Source of the DNA: Erysipelothrix urinaevulpis
GTDB lineage: Bacteria > Bacillota_I > Bacilli_A > Erysipelotrichales > Erysipelotrichaceae
DNA length: 64,000 nucleotides
Assembly (NCBI RefSeq): GCF_009828835.1
Contig: NZ_WTTB01000001.1
Location: 1 to 64,000 of the forward strand
Reading direction: 5' to 3'
Of the stretch, positions 25,114 through 34,497 are shown in pieces (the stretch's first letter is position 1; the number at the start of each line of letters is the position of its first letter). The notes beneath the pieces were generated by a model, which made no database searches, was not told the origin of the DNA, and worked only from the letters and a program-made list of their open reading frames with translations. The translations under genes and the position numbers were made by a program.

Positions 25114-26008
25114 TTAAGAATTCGTCAATTTTCTTCTCTATATTATATTTGAATTTTTGATCATAAATATCAACAAAGTGACATGGCGTTTGATGTTTAA
25201 ACCATGTAATCTGGCGTTTTGCTAAGCGACGAGTATTACGTTTGATCAGTTCTTTAACTTCTTCCAATGTTCTATTTCCCAGGAAATACTCATTAAATTC
25301 CCGATAACCAATGGAATTAACACTTTGGTAAGTCCATAATTTATCATACCTTTGGTTTAAATCTTCGACTTCTTTTAGTAAGCCTAATTCAAACATTGTT
25401 TCAACCCGCTTGTTCATTCGCTCATATAATTTTTCTCGTTCACCTTCAAGAAAGAAGACACAGGCATTATAGTAGGCTGTGTTTTTATTTGCTTGATTAA
25501 TTTCGCTTTTTCCTTTGCCGTGTGTCTTAGCCATTCTAACAGAATGGATTAATCGTTTTCGGTTATTGATATGGACTTTCGCTGATGTTTCAGGATCTAT
25601 GTCCTCCAAAATATTTTTAAGTTCTTGATTGCTTAAGCTTTCATCAATTGCTACTAGCTCTTGCTCATCAAAATAATAATCATAGATCAATGCATTGATG
25701 TATAAACCCGTTCCACCGACAACAATTGGGATTTTTCCTTGTCTACTGATCTCATCAATCAATGCCCTTGCGTCTTTTTGAAAGTCAGCAACGCTGTATA
25801 TCTCATCAATTTTTGCATGATCTATCAAATGATGTGGGACAGTATTTTGTTCAGTTTTCGTTGGTTTTGCACTACCAATATCAAGTTCTTCATACACTGC
25901 TACAGAATCTGCACTGATTATTTCACCGTTGTATTGTTCAGCAAGTTCTATTGCCAATGAACTTTTTCCACTGCCTGTGACCCCAGCAATAACAATGACT
26001 TTTTTCAT
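25106..26008 (-). CDS. miaA: tRNA dimethylallyltransferase
   Basis: 300 residues. It adds a dimethylallyl group to A37 of tRNAs reading UNN codons. The P-loop GVTGSGKSSLAIELAE, the DSxxVY motif (SADSVAVYEELDIGSAKP) and VVGGTGLYINALI are clear. Its dimethylallyl-PP substrate would come from the mevalonate pathway (mvaS at 17.5 kb). It overlaps mutL by 4 bases. Confidence 0.94.
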   Translation of the reverse strand: MKKVIVIAGVTGSGKSSLAIELAEQYNGEIISADSVAVYEELDIGSAKPTKTEQNTVPHHLIDHAKIDEIYSVADFQKDARALIDEISRQGKIPIVVGGTGLYINALIYDYYFDEQELVAIDESLSNQELKNILEDIDPETSAKVHINNRKRLIHSVRMAKTHGKGKSEINQANKNTAYYNACVFFLEGEREKLYERMNKRVETMFELGLLKEVEDLNQRYDKLWTYQSVNSIGYREFNEYFLGNRTLEEVKELIKRNTRRLAKRQITWFKHQTPCHFVDIYDQKFKYNIEKKIDEFLKD

Positions 26009-27822
26009 CGCTTAAATTCCTTAATGAGTTGACTATGACTTATCGAAATTAATGTGGGGCGACCGTGAGGACAGTGATAGGGCTGATCACACATGCGCAA
26101 ATCTTCAACTAATTTTACCATTTCTTCATAGGATAAGTACTCGTTAAACCGTACTGAAGAGTGACACGCTAAAGTCGCAAGTGCATCTCTTCTTAAATCT
26201 TCTTCACGAATTTTTCGATTCTTTTCAAATAAATCTAAAATTTCTGAAACAAAATCTTTCGCTTCAATTTGACTAAGCCATTGAGGTATTTCACGAAGAA
26301 TTAAACTATCTTCCGCAAATACATCAAGTTGAAGTTGAAACTGAGTTAACTCATCATTTATGTCATTTAACATTGGGATAAGTGCCGTTCTTCCTTCAAA
26401 TACTAAGGGAATGAGGAGAGGCTGTGTTGGATTTTTTTTGTTTAAAAGTTTTTCTTGATAGTATTCATATCTGATTCTTTCCATCGCGGCATGTTGATCA
26501 ATAATATAGAGACCTTCATCACCTTGTGCGAGGATGTATTTACCACTCATTTGAGATAGAACCTTCAACGGTTCAATTTTACTAATAAAATTTTGTTCTT
26601 GAATCACTTCTTCTTCAGGCTCATAATCAACCATAAGTTTGTCAATTGCTTCAGTAAAACTGTCCGTTTCTTTAACAGTCAACGGTTTTGAAGGAATGAT
26701 TGTTTCCTGTAAGTTTTCGACGATTTCTTGTGGTTCTTGCACTGATTCAATAATTTTTTCTGTTGGCCTTGCTTCAAGAAGTTCGTCCTTGATCGAGAAT
26801 TGTTCTGGCTCACTAATTTTTATTTTAGGAGCTCTATTTTCTTTGTACAACAAGCCTTCAATTCTGTTTTGAACCAATGTAAGCAATTCACGTTCTTGAG
26901 CCATTCTAATTTCCCATTTACTTGGATGAACGTTAACATCAACCAATTCTGGATCCGTTGTGATATTCATCATAATAATTGGATTTCTTCCTACAGGTAA
27001 ATGACGACGATAGGCATCAAGAATTGCATTTTGTAACTTCGGATAACGGATCATACGTTGATTAACATAAATCCACATCGAGTAACGGTTCGCTTTATTA
27101 TGATTTGGCAAAGTATAAATACCTTCAATGTTAAAATCATAATTTTCATCTTTAAAATAAAAACTATCTTGAGATACATCTTTACCATAGATACGATAAT
27201 AAATATCCTCCATGTTTCCATGTCCCAAAGATTGAAACGACAATTTATCATTGTTGTAGAATGAAAAAGATACTTTCGGATTTCCAAGGGCAAATTTTTG
27301 AATAATATCTAATATAATTGCTGTTTCGTAATGAAGGTTTTTTATGTGCTTTAAACGAGCTGGTAGTTGAGTAAACAAATGATAGACTTTAACACTTGTT
27401 CCTTTATTTCTAGCAAAGGGACTGTGTTCAATTTCTTGACCGTTATCAATCACAATTTTACTACTCTCTTCTCCATCATTTGAACTTGCTTCAACCAAAC
27501 TTACGGATGCAATTGAAGGTAACGCTTCACCACGAAATCCAAAAGTACTGATTTTAGTTAAATCAGCCTCTTGTTTGATTTTACTTGTCGAATGTCTTTC
27601 AAATGCTAATTTCAAATCAGAAAATGACATGCCTTCTCCATTATCAATGACCTCGATAACTTCCATGCCACCCTCTTTAACTCGGACTTCAATTCGATCT
27701 GCTTTCGCATCCAATGAATTTTCAACCAATTCCTTAATAATCCCTGCTGGACGTTCAACAACTTCTCCCGCAGCAATCATATTGGTTAAATGTGAATTGA
27801 GTGTTTTAATCTTGTTTGTCAT
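26005..27822 (-). CDS. mutL: DNA mismatch repair protein MutL
   Basis: 605 residues. The GHKL ATPase motifs (VVERPAGIIKELVENSLDA, DNGEGM, TSKI, GFRGEAL) are N-terminal. The C-terminal endonuclease motif DQHAAMERIRYEYY and the zinc-site residues (LACHSSV, CPHGRPT) indicate a nicking-competent MutL, as in bacteria lacking MutH. The ATG 27820-27822 has aggtgat upstream. It overlaps mutS by 17 bases. Confidence 0.95.
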   Translation of the reverse strand: MTNKIKTLNSHLTNMIAAGEVVERPAGIIKELVENSLDAKADRIEVRVKEGGMEVIEVIDNGEGMSFSDLKLAFERHSTSKIKQEADLTKISTFGFRGEALPSIASVSLVEASSNDGEESSKIVIDNGQEIEHSPFARNKGTSVKVYHLFTQLPARLKHIKNLHYETAIILDIIQKFALGNPKVSFSFYNNDKLSFQSLGHGNMEDIYYRIYGKDVSQDSFYFKDENYDFNIEGIYTLPNHNKANRYSMWIYVNQRMIRYPKLQNAILDAYRRHLPVGRNPIIMMNITTDPELVDVNVHPSKWEIRMAQERELLTLVQNRIEGLLYKENRAPKIKISEPEQFSIKDELLEARPTEKIIESVQEPQEIVENLQETIIPSKPLTVKETDSFTEAIDKLMVDYEPEEEVIQEQNFISKIEPLKVLSQMSGKYILAQGDEGLYIIDQHAAMERIRYEYYQEKLLNKKNPTQPLLIPLVFEGRTALIPMLNDINDELTQFQLQLDVFAEDSLILREIPQWLSQIEAKDFVSEILDLFEKNRKIREEDLRRDALATLACHSSVRFNEYLSYEEMVKLVEDLRMCDQPYHCPHGRPTLISISHSQLIKEFKR

Positions 27823-30322
27823 GATTATCACCTAATATTTCCTTTAAATTCGCTAATGTCTGCAGGGCTTCAAATGGTGTCATGTTATTTGGATCAATTT
27901 TATTGAGATGTTGCTTTAATGATTGAAATTCCTTCGGCTCAACTTCAACGGTCAGTATTTTACTTCCAATGCTTGTAGATTTATTTTCTCGATTAAGTTC
28001 TAACATTTTTAAATTTTCTTCTGCTCGTTGGATCACAGCATTGGGTAGATGCGCTAATTTCGCAACATTAATCCCATACGATTTTGTGGCTCGTCCTTCC
28101 TCCACACGATACAAGAAGGTAACTTTTTTATCTTCTTCATGCACCAATACATTCACATTGAAAATTTCATCATACATATCCTCTAAACTTACAAGTTCAT
28201 GATAGTGTGTTGAAAAAATTGTTCGACAAGCAATTGTCTCATTAATATATTCAATAATTGACTGAGCAAGGGCCATTCCATCATACGTTGATGTTCCACG
28301 TCCAATCTCATCAAACAAAATCAGCGACTGTTGACTTGCTCTTGAAAGCGCAGTTTGTGATTCTAACATTTCAACCATAAATGTGGATTGTCCCATTAAA
28401 ATATCATCACTCGCGCCCATTCTTGTAAATATCTGATCAACAATTCCAATTTTAGCTGCATCACAAGGAATATAACATCCCATTTGTGCAAGAATTGTAT
28501 TGACGGCTAACATTCTCATATATGTACTTTTTCCACCCATATTGGGCCCCGTCAAAATTAATGTACGTCGCTTAGGATCCATTTCCACAGAGCTAGCTAT
28601 GTATTGGTGATCTTTTAAACTTGATTCAAGAACTGGATGACGCCCTTCTTTAATGTTGAGTACAGGTTCATTCACAATTTCTGGTTTAACATAGCCAGGT
28701 TGTCCAGAAAATTCCGTTAACGACATCAGTACATCCAAATACGCAATCGCATTTCCAACTTCATGGATTTCTTGAGCATGCGCAACCACAAACTGTGTAT
28801 ATTCCTTAAATAAGTCAAGCTCTAATTTTTGTATTCTTTCCTTCGCCTCACTAATTTTCACTTCATATTCCTGAAGTTCTTCGTTTATATAACGTTCAGA
28901 ATTTGTTAGAGTTTGCTTTCTAATATAATTGTATTCATCTTTTACATTTTCAACTTGACCTTTACTTATATCAATATAGTATCCAAAAGCACGTGTGTAC
29001 CCTACTTTTAAATTTTTGATACCTGTCTTTTCTCGTTCTTGTTGTTCATAATTTAATAACCAAGTCTTGCCTTCGTTGGATATTGTAATTAATTCATCAA
29101 GTTCTGGCGAGATTCCTTCTTTAAATGTACGACCATCTTTAAATGTAACAGGTGCATTATCTAAAAATGCGTTTTCTAAGGTATCATACACATGAACGAG
29201 TTCATCCACCTGTGTCAAAAACTTAAATTCTTCAAGATTGTTTACTTTCATTTTTATAGAACTAAACACCCTCAATGTATTCTTAAGACGAACAAAATCT
29301 TGAGGATTGTGTTTATCTGTTGTAATTCTAGCAACAATCCGATGGATATCATAGGTCTCTTTTAAGTCTGTTTTTAAGTCATCACTCAAAATGAAATCAT
29401 GCATTAGTAAATCAATTTGTGTATGACGTTCTTTTATTTCGCTGATATTATACAAAGGTCTCATTAGTTTTTCTTTTAACAATCGTGAACCCATACTTGT
29501 ATTTGTCTTGTCCATAAAATTGTAAACTGACAATTCTTTATTTTTCTGATGATCAATCAATTCAAGATTCATCATCGATGTATAATCCATTCTTAAATAA
29601 GCTTCATCATTTAGAACTTTAATTTCACTTAAATGTTGAAGTGACGATTTTTGTGTTGCATTCAAGTAAGCAATTAATCTTGCGTATGCATCTTCAATAC
29701 TTTGATCATCATGCTTAATACTATTATCTTTTTCATTAAAACGTGAAACATATATTTTTGTTTTATCTTGAATTTCTTCGACAAGAAATTCATCAAAATT
29801 ATCAGGAACAATAATTTCTCTAACTTGAAATTGTTGTAGGTTTTTAATGATTTCAGCCGGTTCATTCATAATTCTCAAGGCTTTGATTTCACCACTCATC
29901 ACATCACAACTCACGATTGTAGCGTAAATTAAATCTAGACTTAACGAAGCTATTTCTCGTGTTTCATTATCATCCATTTCAAAATAAGTTCCTGGTGTAA
30001 CAATTTCAATGACTTCTCTTTTTACAATGCCTTTAACATCTTTAGGATCTTCAACCTGCTCAACAATCGCTACTTTATAGCCATTAGCAACAAGTTTCTG
30101 AATATATCCTTTGGCTGCATGATGTGGAACCCCACACATCGGTGCCTTAACATCATTACCAGCTGAACGAGCTGTCAAGACTAAATCTAGTACACGAGAA
30201 GCTATTTCAGCATCTTCAAAAAACAATTCATAGAAGTCTCCTAGGCGGAAAAACACCAAAGCATCTTTGGTGTTCTCTTTAATTTCCATAAATTGTTTCA
30301 TCATTGGTGTTAATTTATTCAT
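27806..30322 (-). CDS. mutS: DNA mismatch repair protein MutS
   Basis: 838 residues. The N-terminal mismatch-recognition domain has FFRLGDFYELFFEDA (Phe-x-Glu wedge in the usual place). The ATPase has LTGPNMGGKSTYMR, LILFDEIGRGTSTYDG and STHYHEL. The C-terminus retains a helical tail for dimer/clamp contacts. The ATG overlaps the stop of the EIICB-like gene (ATGA). This is unusual company for mutS. Confidence 0.95.
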   Translation of the reverse strand: MNKLTPMMKQFMEIKENTKDALVFFRLGDFYELFFEDAEIASRVLDLVLTARSAGNDVKAPMCGVPHHAAKGYIQKLVANGYKVAIVEQVEDPKDVKGIVKREVIEIVTPGTYFEMDDNETREIASLSLDLIYATIVSCDVMSGEIKALRIMNEPAEIIKNLQQFQVREIIVPDNFDEFLVEEIQDKTKIYVSRFNEKDNSIKHDDQSIEDAYARLIAYLNATQKSSLQHLSEIKVLNDEAYLRMDYTSMMNLELIDHQKNKELSVYNFMDKTNTSMGSRLLKEKLMRPLYNISEIKERHTQIDLLMHDFILSDDLKTDLKETYDIHRIVARITTDKHNPQDFVRLKNTLRVFSSIKMKVNNLEEFKFLTQVDELVHVYDTLENAFLDNAPVTFKDGRTFKEGISPELDELITISNEGKTWLLNYEQQEREKTGIKNLKVGYTRAFGYYIDISKGQVENVKDEYNYIRKQTLTNSERYINEELQEYEVKISEAKERIQKLELDLFKEYTQFVVAHAQEIHEVGNAIAYLDVLMSLTEFSGQPGYVKPEIVNEPVLNIKEGRHPVLESSLKDHQYIASSVEMDPKRRTLILTGPNMGGKSTYMRMLAVNTILAQMGCYIPCDAAKIGIVDQIFTRMGASDDILMGQSTFMVEMLESQTALSRASQQSLILFDEIGRGTSTYDGMALAQSIIEYINETIACRTIFSTHYHELVSLEDMYDEIFNVNVLVHEEDKKVTFLYRVEEGRATKSYGINVAKLAHLPNAVIQRAEENLKMLELNRENKSTSIGSKILTVEVEPKEFQSLKQHLNKIDPNNMTPFEALQTLANLKEILGDNHDKQD

Positions 30323-31869
30323 ACTGCTACTTCAACCTGTTCTTCCTTCACAATGGTCTTTAACTTCTTGTTCACTTCTTTTTGATAGATATAAGAGGAG
30401 GAACCAATTGACAACACAAACCCTTGTTTCGTCTCAATGATTCGAGTAACCCCTTGTTGATGCATTCCAGCAACATTTAATTTTTCTCTATTTTCAAGTT
30501 GAACATGAATACGAGTCGGTGTACTACTGATATAGCTCACATTTTCTATACCACCCAGTCGCTCGATAAAGTCATTAATCTTTTCTTCTTTATTTCCAAT
30601 ATTTAATATATCAAGTGCTAGCTTTCCATAATATAAACGTGTCATTGCAAAATAAGCAATAAAGACAAACGCCCCCACTAACAACATAATCATTATTTTA
30701 TCAACGAGTGCAATTCTTCTAAACAAGAAAATTAAATCAATTAAATTTCCTGGGTTTGCAGCTAACAAATTCCCTGTGTATGAGAATCCAAGATAAACCG
30801 ACAAACCACTTAGCACTGCAAAAATTAGACTTGTCATGAAAAGATGGAATACATACAAGATTGGACTTGTAACAATCATTAATAATTCTATTGGTAATAA
30901 AACACCTGATACCATTGATATTAAGATTGCTAAAAGTAAAACAAATATATTACGCGTTAGATATTGTTTATTAGAGAATGTTGAATAAATACCAATAAGA
31001 TATGCTGGGATTGCAAATAAGTTCAAGACATAATAGGCACTTGTAAAGCGACCTGCATCACTTGTCCCAATAATATTCATATTCTCATTCAGTTGAGCCA
31101 TCCAAATTGTGACATCACCGTTGAATGTGACACCCGATAAATCAACCCAAGTACCACCCAGTGAACCAAACCACATTTCACTATGGACAATTGAATCAAG
31201 GTTGAACAACGTCATCAAACGGTCAAATCCACCATAGGCAAACATTGTCATTGGATTATTGACGTCTGTCGAAACAAAATTTAAAATTTTATAAATATAT
31301 TCAATCACGATTGGCCATAGGAAACTAAAACCAAATGCTAAGACACCTGCACCAACAATTGAATAAATAAAGCGTACTGTATCACGATCAACATACGATA
31401 TCATACTAAATAACTTACTGTCTTTTGTCGATTGATAGACATATGTCACAATTAAATAAATCCCTAGCAATCCAAAAATCCCTGTTTTATATATCCCAGT
31501 TGTTTCACCGAGTAAAACAATCTCTCCGATTTTTTCATAAACCGATGGTTCAAATTTAGCGGGAGACAGAATTGTAAGGACAACAATAAATATAATATAA
31601 GAAATAATTCCTGTAATAACGATATTTGGCTCATCTTTACGATGCGCTAATAATTTGATAAAAACATAAAACGGAAAGTATGATAAAATAATACCACCAC
31701 AGTATGTTAATATTTGTGCTATTGTAAAGATGATTGTATTTTCTATATTAATAAATGTTGATATATATGGATTTAAAAACAGTGAACCGATTGCGATTAA
31801 AAAACTACTCAAAAATAATAGCTTGATTGGAAATTGTAATTGTTCGTAATATGATTGTATTCGATTCAT
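30319..31869 (-). CDS. PTS EIICB-like membrane protein lacking catalytic motifs
   Basis: 516 residues. The order is an EIIC-like membrane domain (about 1-415) and a small EIIB-like domain (about 428-495), as in glucose-family PTS proteins. Family landmarks remain (GGFDRLMTLFNLDSIVHSEMWFGSLGG; DAGRFTSAYYVLNLFAIPAYLIGIY; LGGIENVSYISSTPTRIHV). The residue aligned with the phosphorylated Cys of EIIB (C-x-T-R-L-R) is Thr450, and the EIIC G-I-T-E substrate motif reads GVLLPIE (322-328). Phosphotransfer is therefore unlikely. It may be a sensor or a transporter of another kind (inference). The ATG 31867-31869 has gagaggtg upstream. It leads the mutS-mutL-miaA operon. Confidence 0.75.
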   Translation of the reverse strand: MNRIQSYYEQLQFPIKLLFLSSFLIAIGSLFLNPYISTFINIENTIIFTIAQILTYCGGIILSYFPFYVFIKLLAHRKDEPNIVITGIISYIIFIVVLTILSPAKFEPSVYEKIGEIVLLGETTGIYKTGIFGLLGIYLIVTYVYQSTKDSKLFSMISYVDRDTVRFIYSIVGAGVLAFGFSFLWPIVIEYIYKILNFVSTDVNNPMTMFAYGGFDRLMTLFNLDSIVHSEMWFGSLGGTWVDLSGVTFNGDVTIWMAQLNENMNIIGTSDAGRFTSAYYVLNLFAIPAYLIGIYSTFSNKQYLTRNIFVLLLAILISMVSGVLLPIELLMIVTSPILYVFHLFMTSLIFAVLSGLSVYLGFSYTGNLLAANPGNLIDLIFLFRRIALVDKIMIMLLVGAFVFIAYFAMTRLYYGKLALDILNIGNKEEKINDFIERLGGIENVSYISSTPTRIHVQLENREKLNVAGMHQQGVTRIIETKQGFVLSIGSSSYIYQKEVNKKLKTIVKEEQVEVAV

Positions 31870-31933
31870 ATAAGCACCTCTCACTTTTCCTATATATTAT
31901 ACACTATTCAATCACTTCACAAAAGGAGGCATT

Positions 31934-33124
31934 ATGCATAAATTTATAAATGAATCAAAACGCCACTTTTCAATGGATTATACCTTATTAACAATTATGT
32001 TAGTTCTTGCCATTACAAGTGTGGTTTCAATCTACATGGCCGGACCATTCTTAAATGCCGCAGAGGCAAACAAGGTCGTTATTCGGCAAATCGTCTGGTT
32101 TGGTATTGGATTTACAGCATTATTCATAACGTTAAAGTTAGGGATTGATCGGCTCTTTTCCTTATCATATTTAGCTTATTGGTTTTTGATGGCGTGCTTG
32201 GTTCTACTCGTCATTGCCCGTTACACAGGTTTAAATATTCCGTTTATAACGCCTATTAAAGGTTCGTACGCATGGTTTCAATTCCCATTATTTGGATCGT
32301 TTCAACCCAGTGAGTTTATGAAAATTGTCTTAGTTATTATCTTTGCTGATATTATTGAAAAACACAACCAAGAAAAAGTCGAAATGTCTTTCAAATCCGA
32401 TTTACACTTAATGTGGAAAATGGCTCTCTATGCTGTTCCAGCATTAATACTCAATATATTACAACCCGACACAGGGATTCCTATTATAATCTTAGTTAGC
32501 TTAGCGATCATGTTTTTCTTATCGGGTGTTCGACGTGAATGGTTTATTATCATTATGTCATTGGCCTTGACCTTATTTTTCGGAATTATTTATCTTTACT
32601 ACTATCATCAAGAGTTCTTAAACACACTTATGGGTGGTGGTTATCGTCTTGATCGTTTCTATGGTTGGCTCGACTTTGAAGAATATTCTCAAACACAAGG
32701 ATACCAACTCTTTCAATCACTCCTTGCTGTCGGAACTTCAGGTCTAACGGGGCATCCTTACCGAACTGTCGTTAGTTTAATCCCGGAAGCACAAACAGAC
32801 TTTATCTTTGCTGTAATCTCACAAAACTTTGGTTTTGTCGGTGGTACATTTGTTATTATTACATCATTTATTTTAGATATAAAATTAATTCTCATCACAC
32901 TTTATAGTAACCTTAATAAAGAACGTTACATGATGATGGGGATTGTGGGAATGTTAATGTTTCAACAATTTCAAAATATTGGCATGATCTTAGGTCTTTT
33001 ACCAATTACTGGTATTACCCTTCCATTTGTATCCTATGGGGGTTCTTCCTTATTATCATATATGATCCCCCTTGCTGCCGCATTCTTTATGTCGAGTGAA
33101 ACAGTTAACGCTCATCGTCATTAA
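31934..33124 (+). CDS. rodA: SEDS-family peptidoglycan glycosyltransferase (RodA-like)
   Basis: 396 residues with about ten membrane segments. The catalytic Asp lies in ILQPDTGIPII. PSEFMKI, the long extracellular loop with GGYRLDRFYGWL, and the C-terminal ITGITLPFVSYGGSSLLSYM are SEDS signatures. It polymerises lipid II during elongation with a partner class B PBP; FtsW is the alternative, but the loop sequence fits RodA better. aaaggagg precedes the ATG. Its terminator lies in the 3' end of the convergent nadK gene. Confidence 0.88.
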   Translation: MHKFINESKRHFSMDYTLLTIMLVLAITSVVSIYMAGPFLNAAEANKVVIRQIVWFGIGFTALFITLKLGIDRLFSLSYLAYWFLMACLVLLVIARYTGLNIPFITPIKGSYAWFQFPLFGSFQPSEFMKIVLVIIFADIIEKHNQEKVEMSFKSDLHLMWKMALYAVPALILNILQPDTGIPIIILVSLAIMFFLSGVRREWFIIIMSLALTLFFGIIYLYYYHQEFLNTLMGGGYRLDRFYGWLDFEEYSQTQGYQLFQSLLAVGTSGLTGHPYRTVVSLIPEAQTDFIFAVISQNFGFVGGTFVIITSFILDIKLILITLYSNLNKERYMMMGIVGMLMFQQFQNIGMILGLLPITGITLPFVSYGGSSLLSYMIPLAAAFFMSSETVNAHRH

Positions 33125-33131
33125 AAGATTG

Positions 33132-33914
33132 TTAAAATAACGCGTTTAGTCTTTCTAAATGCGTTTTTTTATTGAAATGGGCAAATTTCATTGTTTTAGA
33201 ATAAGAAGAAACCTCAATCTGATGGTAACCATCTAAATGGATATGCAAATGATCAAAACATAGCAAAGCATGTGCAAAATCATCATGGTTGAAAGTAATT
33301 TTTGCATCTGGATTAAGAATTAAAGGTGCACCTAAACTTCGAGCATGTCGATGATGAATTCCACTAATTTCCGTCATTTGCAATAAATCTAACCCAGGAT
33401 AAATAACAGCGCCACCAATTGAACGATTATATGCTGTGGAACCATATTGGCCACTAATACACATCCCATTCCCTCTAAATGTTTCAAAGTATGAATCATT
33501 AATATAAACATCCATTTCTTGAGTTTTCACAATATTTTCAACTCGTATCTCATTCAAAGCATGAATGGTCAATTCTTTCGTATCATTCACACAATTTGCT
33601 TGTAAAATTCGCTTCTCTTCTATGACAGCTTTTTTAGTAGAAATATCCTCAATAAAAACATCAATTTCATCAGCTGTATAATCTGTTGAAAACCCTAAAG
33701 TACCTGTATGAATACCAGTAAAATAAACATGATCTAAATCATCAACCCACTCATGCATCGCGTGCAGAAGCGTTCCATCTCCCCCCACATAAACGATTAG
33801 TTCAGGGTTTTCCTGATCCATTACAAAGCCTGCACGAATGAGTTTATCTTTAATTTCACTGCAAATTCTTTGTGAATTTTCATCCCCGCGATTGACTAAG
33901 GTAAATTTTCTCAT
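33132..33914 (-). CDS. nadK: NAD kinase
   Basis: 260 residues. It phosphorylates NAD to NADP. The GGDG motif is VYVGGDGTLLHAMHEW and the NE/D motif is ALNEIRVEN; the glycine-rich GNGMCISGQYGSTAYNRSIGGAVI is also conserved. The start has aaggaagtgaagga upstream. It is convergent with rodA and divergent from the CYTH gene. Confidence 0.93.
   Translation of the reverse strand: MRKFTLVNRGDENSQRICSEIKDKLIRAGFVMDQENPELIVYVGGDGTLLHAMHEWVDDLDHVYFTGIHTGTLGFSTDYTADEIDVFIEDISTKKAVIEEKRILQANCVNDTKELTIHALNEIRVENIVKTQEMDVYINDSYFETFRGNGMCISGQYGSTAYNRSIGGAVIYPGLDLLQMTEISGIHHRHARSLGAPLILNPDAKITFNHDDFAHALLCFDHLHIHLDGYHQIEVSSYSKTMKFAHFNKKTHLERLNALF
33137..33170 (+). terminator. rodA terminator inside the nadK 3' end
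   Basis: Arms aacgcgttta / taaatgcgtt (one mismatch) followed by seven T residues. It overlaps the last codons of nadK. Confidence 0.65.
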
Positions 33915-33957
33915 TCCTTCACTTCCTTTTCTTTAATTTATATTGTACCATAGTTAT

Positions 33958-34497
33958 ATGAAACAACATTTAGAAATCGAATTTAAAACGATGCTCACAG
34001 AAAAAGAGTATCTTCATCTTACACAAGTGTTAGAGTTTGGACTCAGTTATCGTCAAATTAACTCTTATTTTGACACGCCTTCAAAAAAATTATTCTCTTT
34101 AAAAACAATGATGAGAATAAGAAAATATGATGATTCTTATGAATTCACATTGAAAATACCACAAGATTTAGGCGTTATGGAACATGAATTTGATTTAGAA
34201 ACATTCAACATTAACCATCCCAAAATTCAAAGACTTTTATCTGATTTCGATATTAAAACGGATCATTTAGAAATGATTGCGCAAAGCACGACAGATCGTC
34301 GGGAATTCAGCGATCAATATGGCACATGGTGTCTTGATTTTAACTCTTTTTCATGGGGAATTGATCATGAACTTGAGTATGAATTACACGATGATGTTGA
34401 TGTCGATAAAGCCTATCACCATTATTATGAAACACTTAGTCGTTTAAATATTACGTTTAAAAAAGCTCTTCCTAAGTATATAAGAGCTTTAAATTGA
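33958..34497 (+). CDS. CYTH-domain protein (YjbK-like triphosphatase)
   Basis: 179 residues. The opening HLEIEFKTML is the E-x-E-x-K signature of CYTH tunnel enzymes, which hydrolyse organic or inorganic triphosphate. Later charged strands (MMRIRKYDDSYEFTLKIP; EHEFDLE; RREF; DHELEYELHD) complete the tunnel. No Shine-Dalgarno site precedes the ATG at 33958. A TATATT at 33939-33944 would place the transcript start a few bases before it, so the mRNA may be nearly leaderless. The 3' end overlaps the convergent gene at 34472. Confidence 0.8.
   Translation: MKQHLEIEFKTMLTEKEYLHLTQVLEFGLSYRQINSYFDTPSKKLFSLKTMMRIRKYDDSYEFTLKIPQDLGVMEHEFDLETFNINHPKIQRLLSDFDIKTDHLEMIAQSTTDRREFSDQYGTWCLDFNSFSWGIDHELEYELHDDVDVDKAYHHYYETLSRLNITFKKALPKYIRALN
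34459..34490 (-). terminator. Terminator of the dnaX-recR-34472 operon
   Basis: Arms aaagctctt (34462-34470) / aagagcttt (34482-34490), then T residues on the minus strand. It lies in the CYTH 3' coding end and surrounds the stop of the minus-strand gene. Confidence 0.65.
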
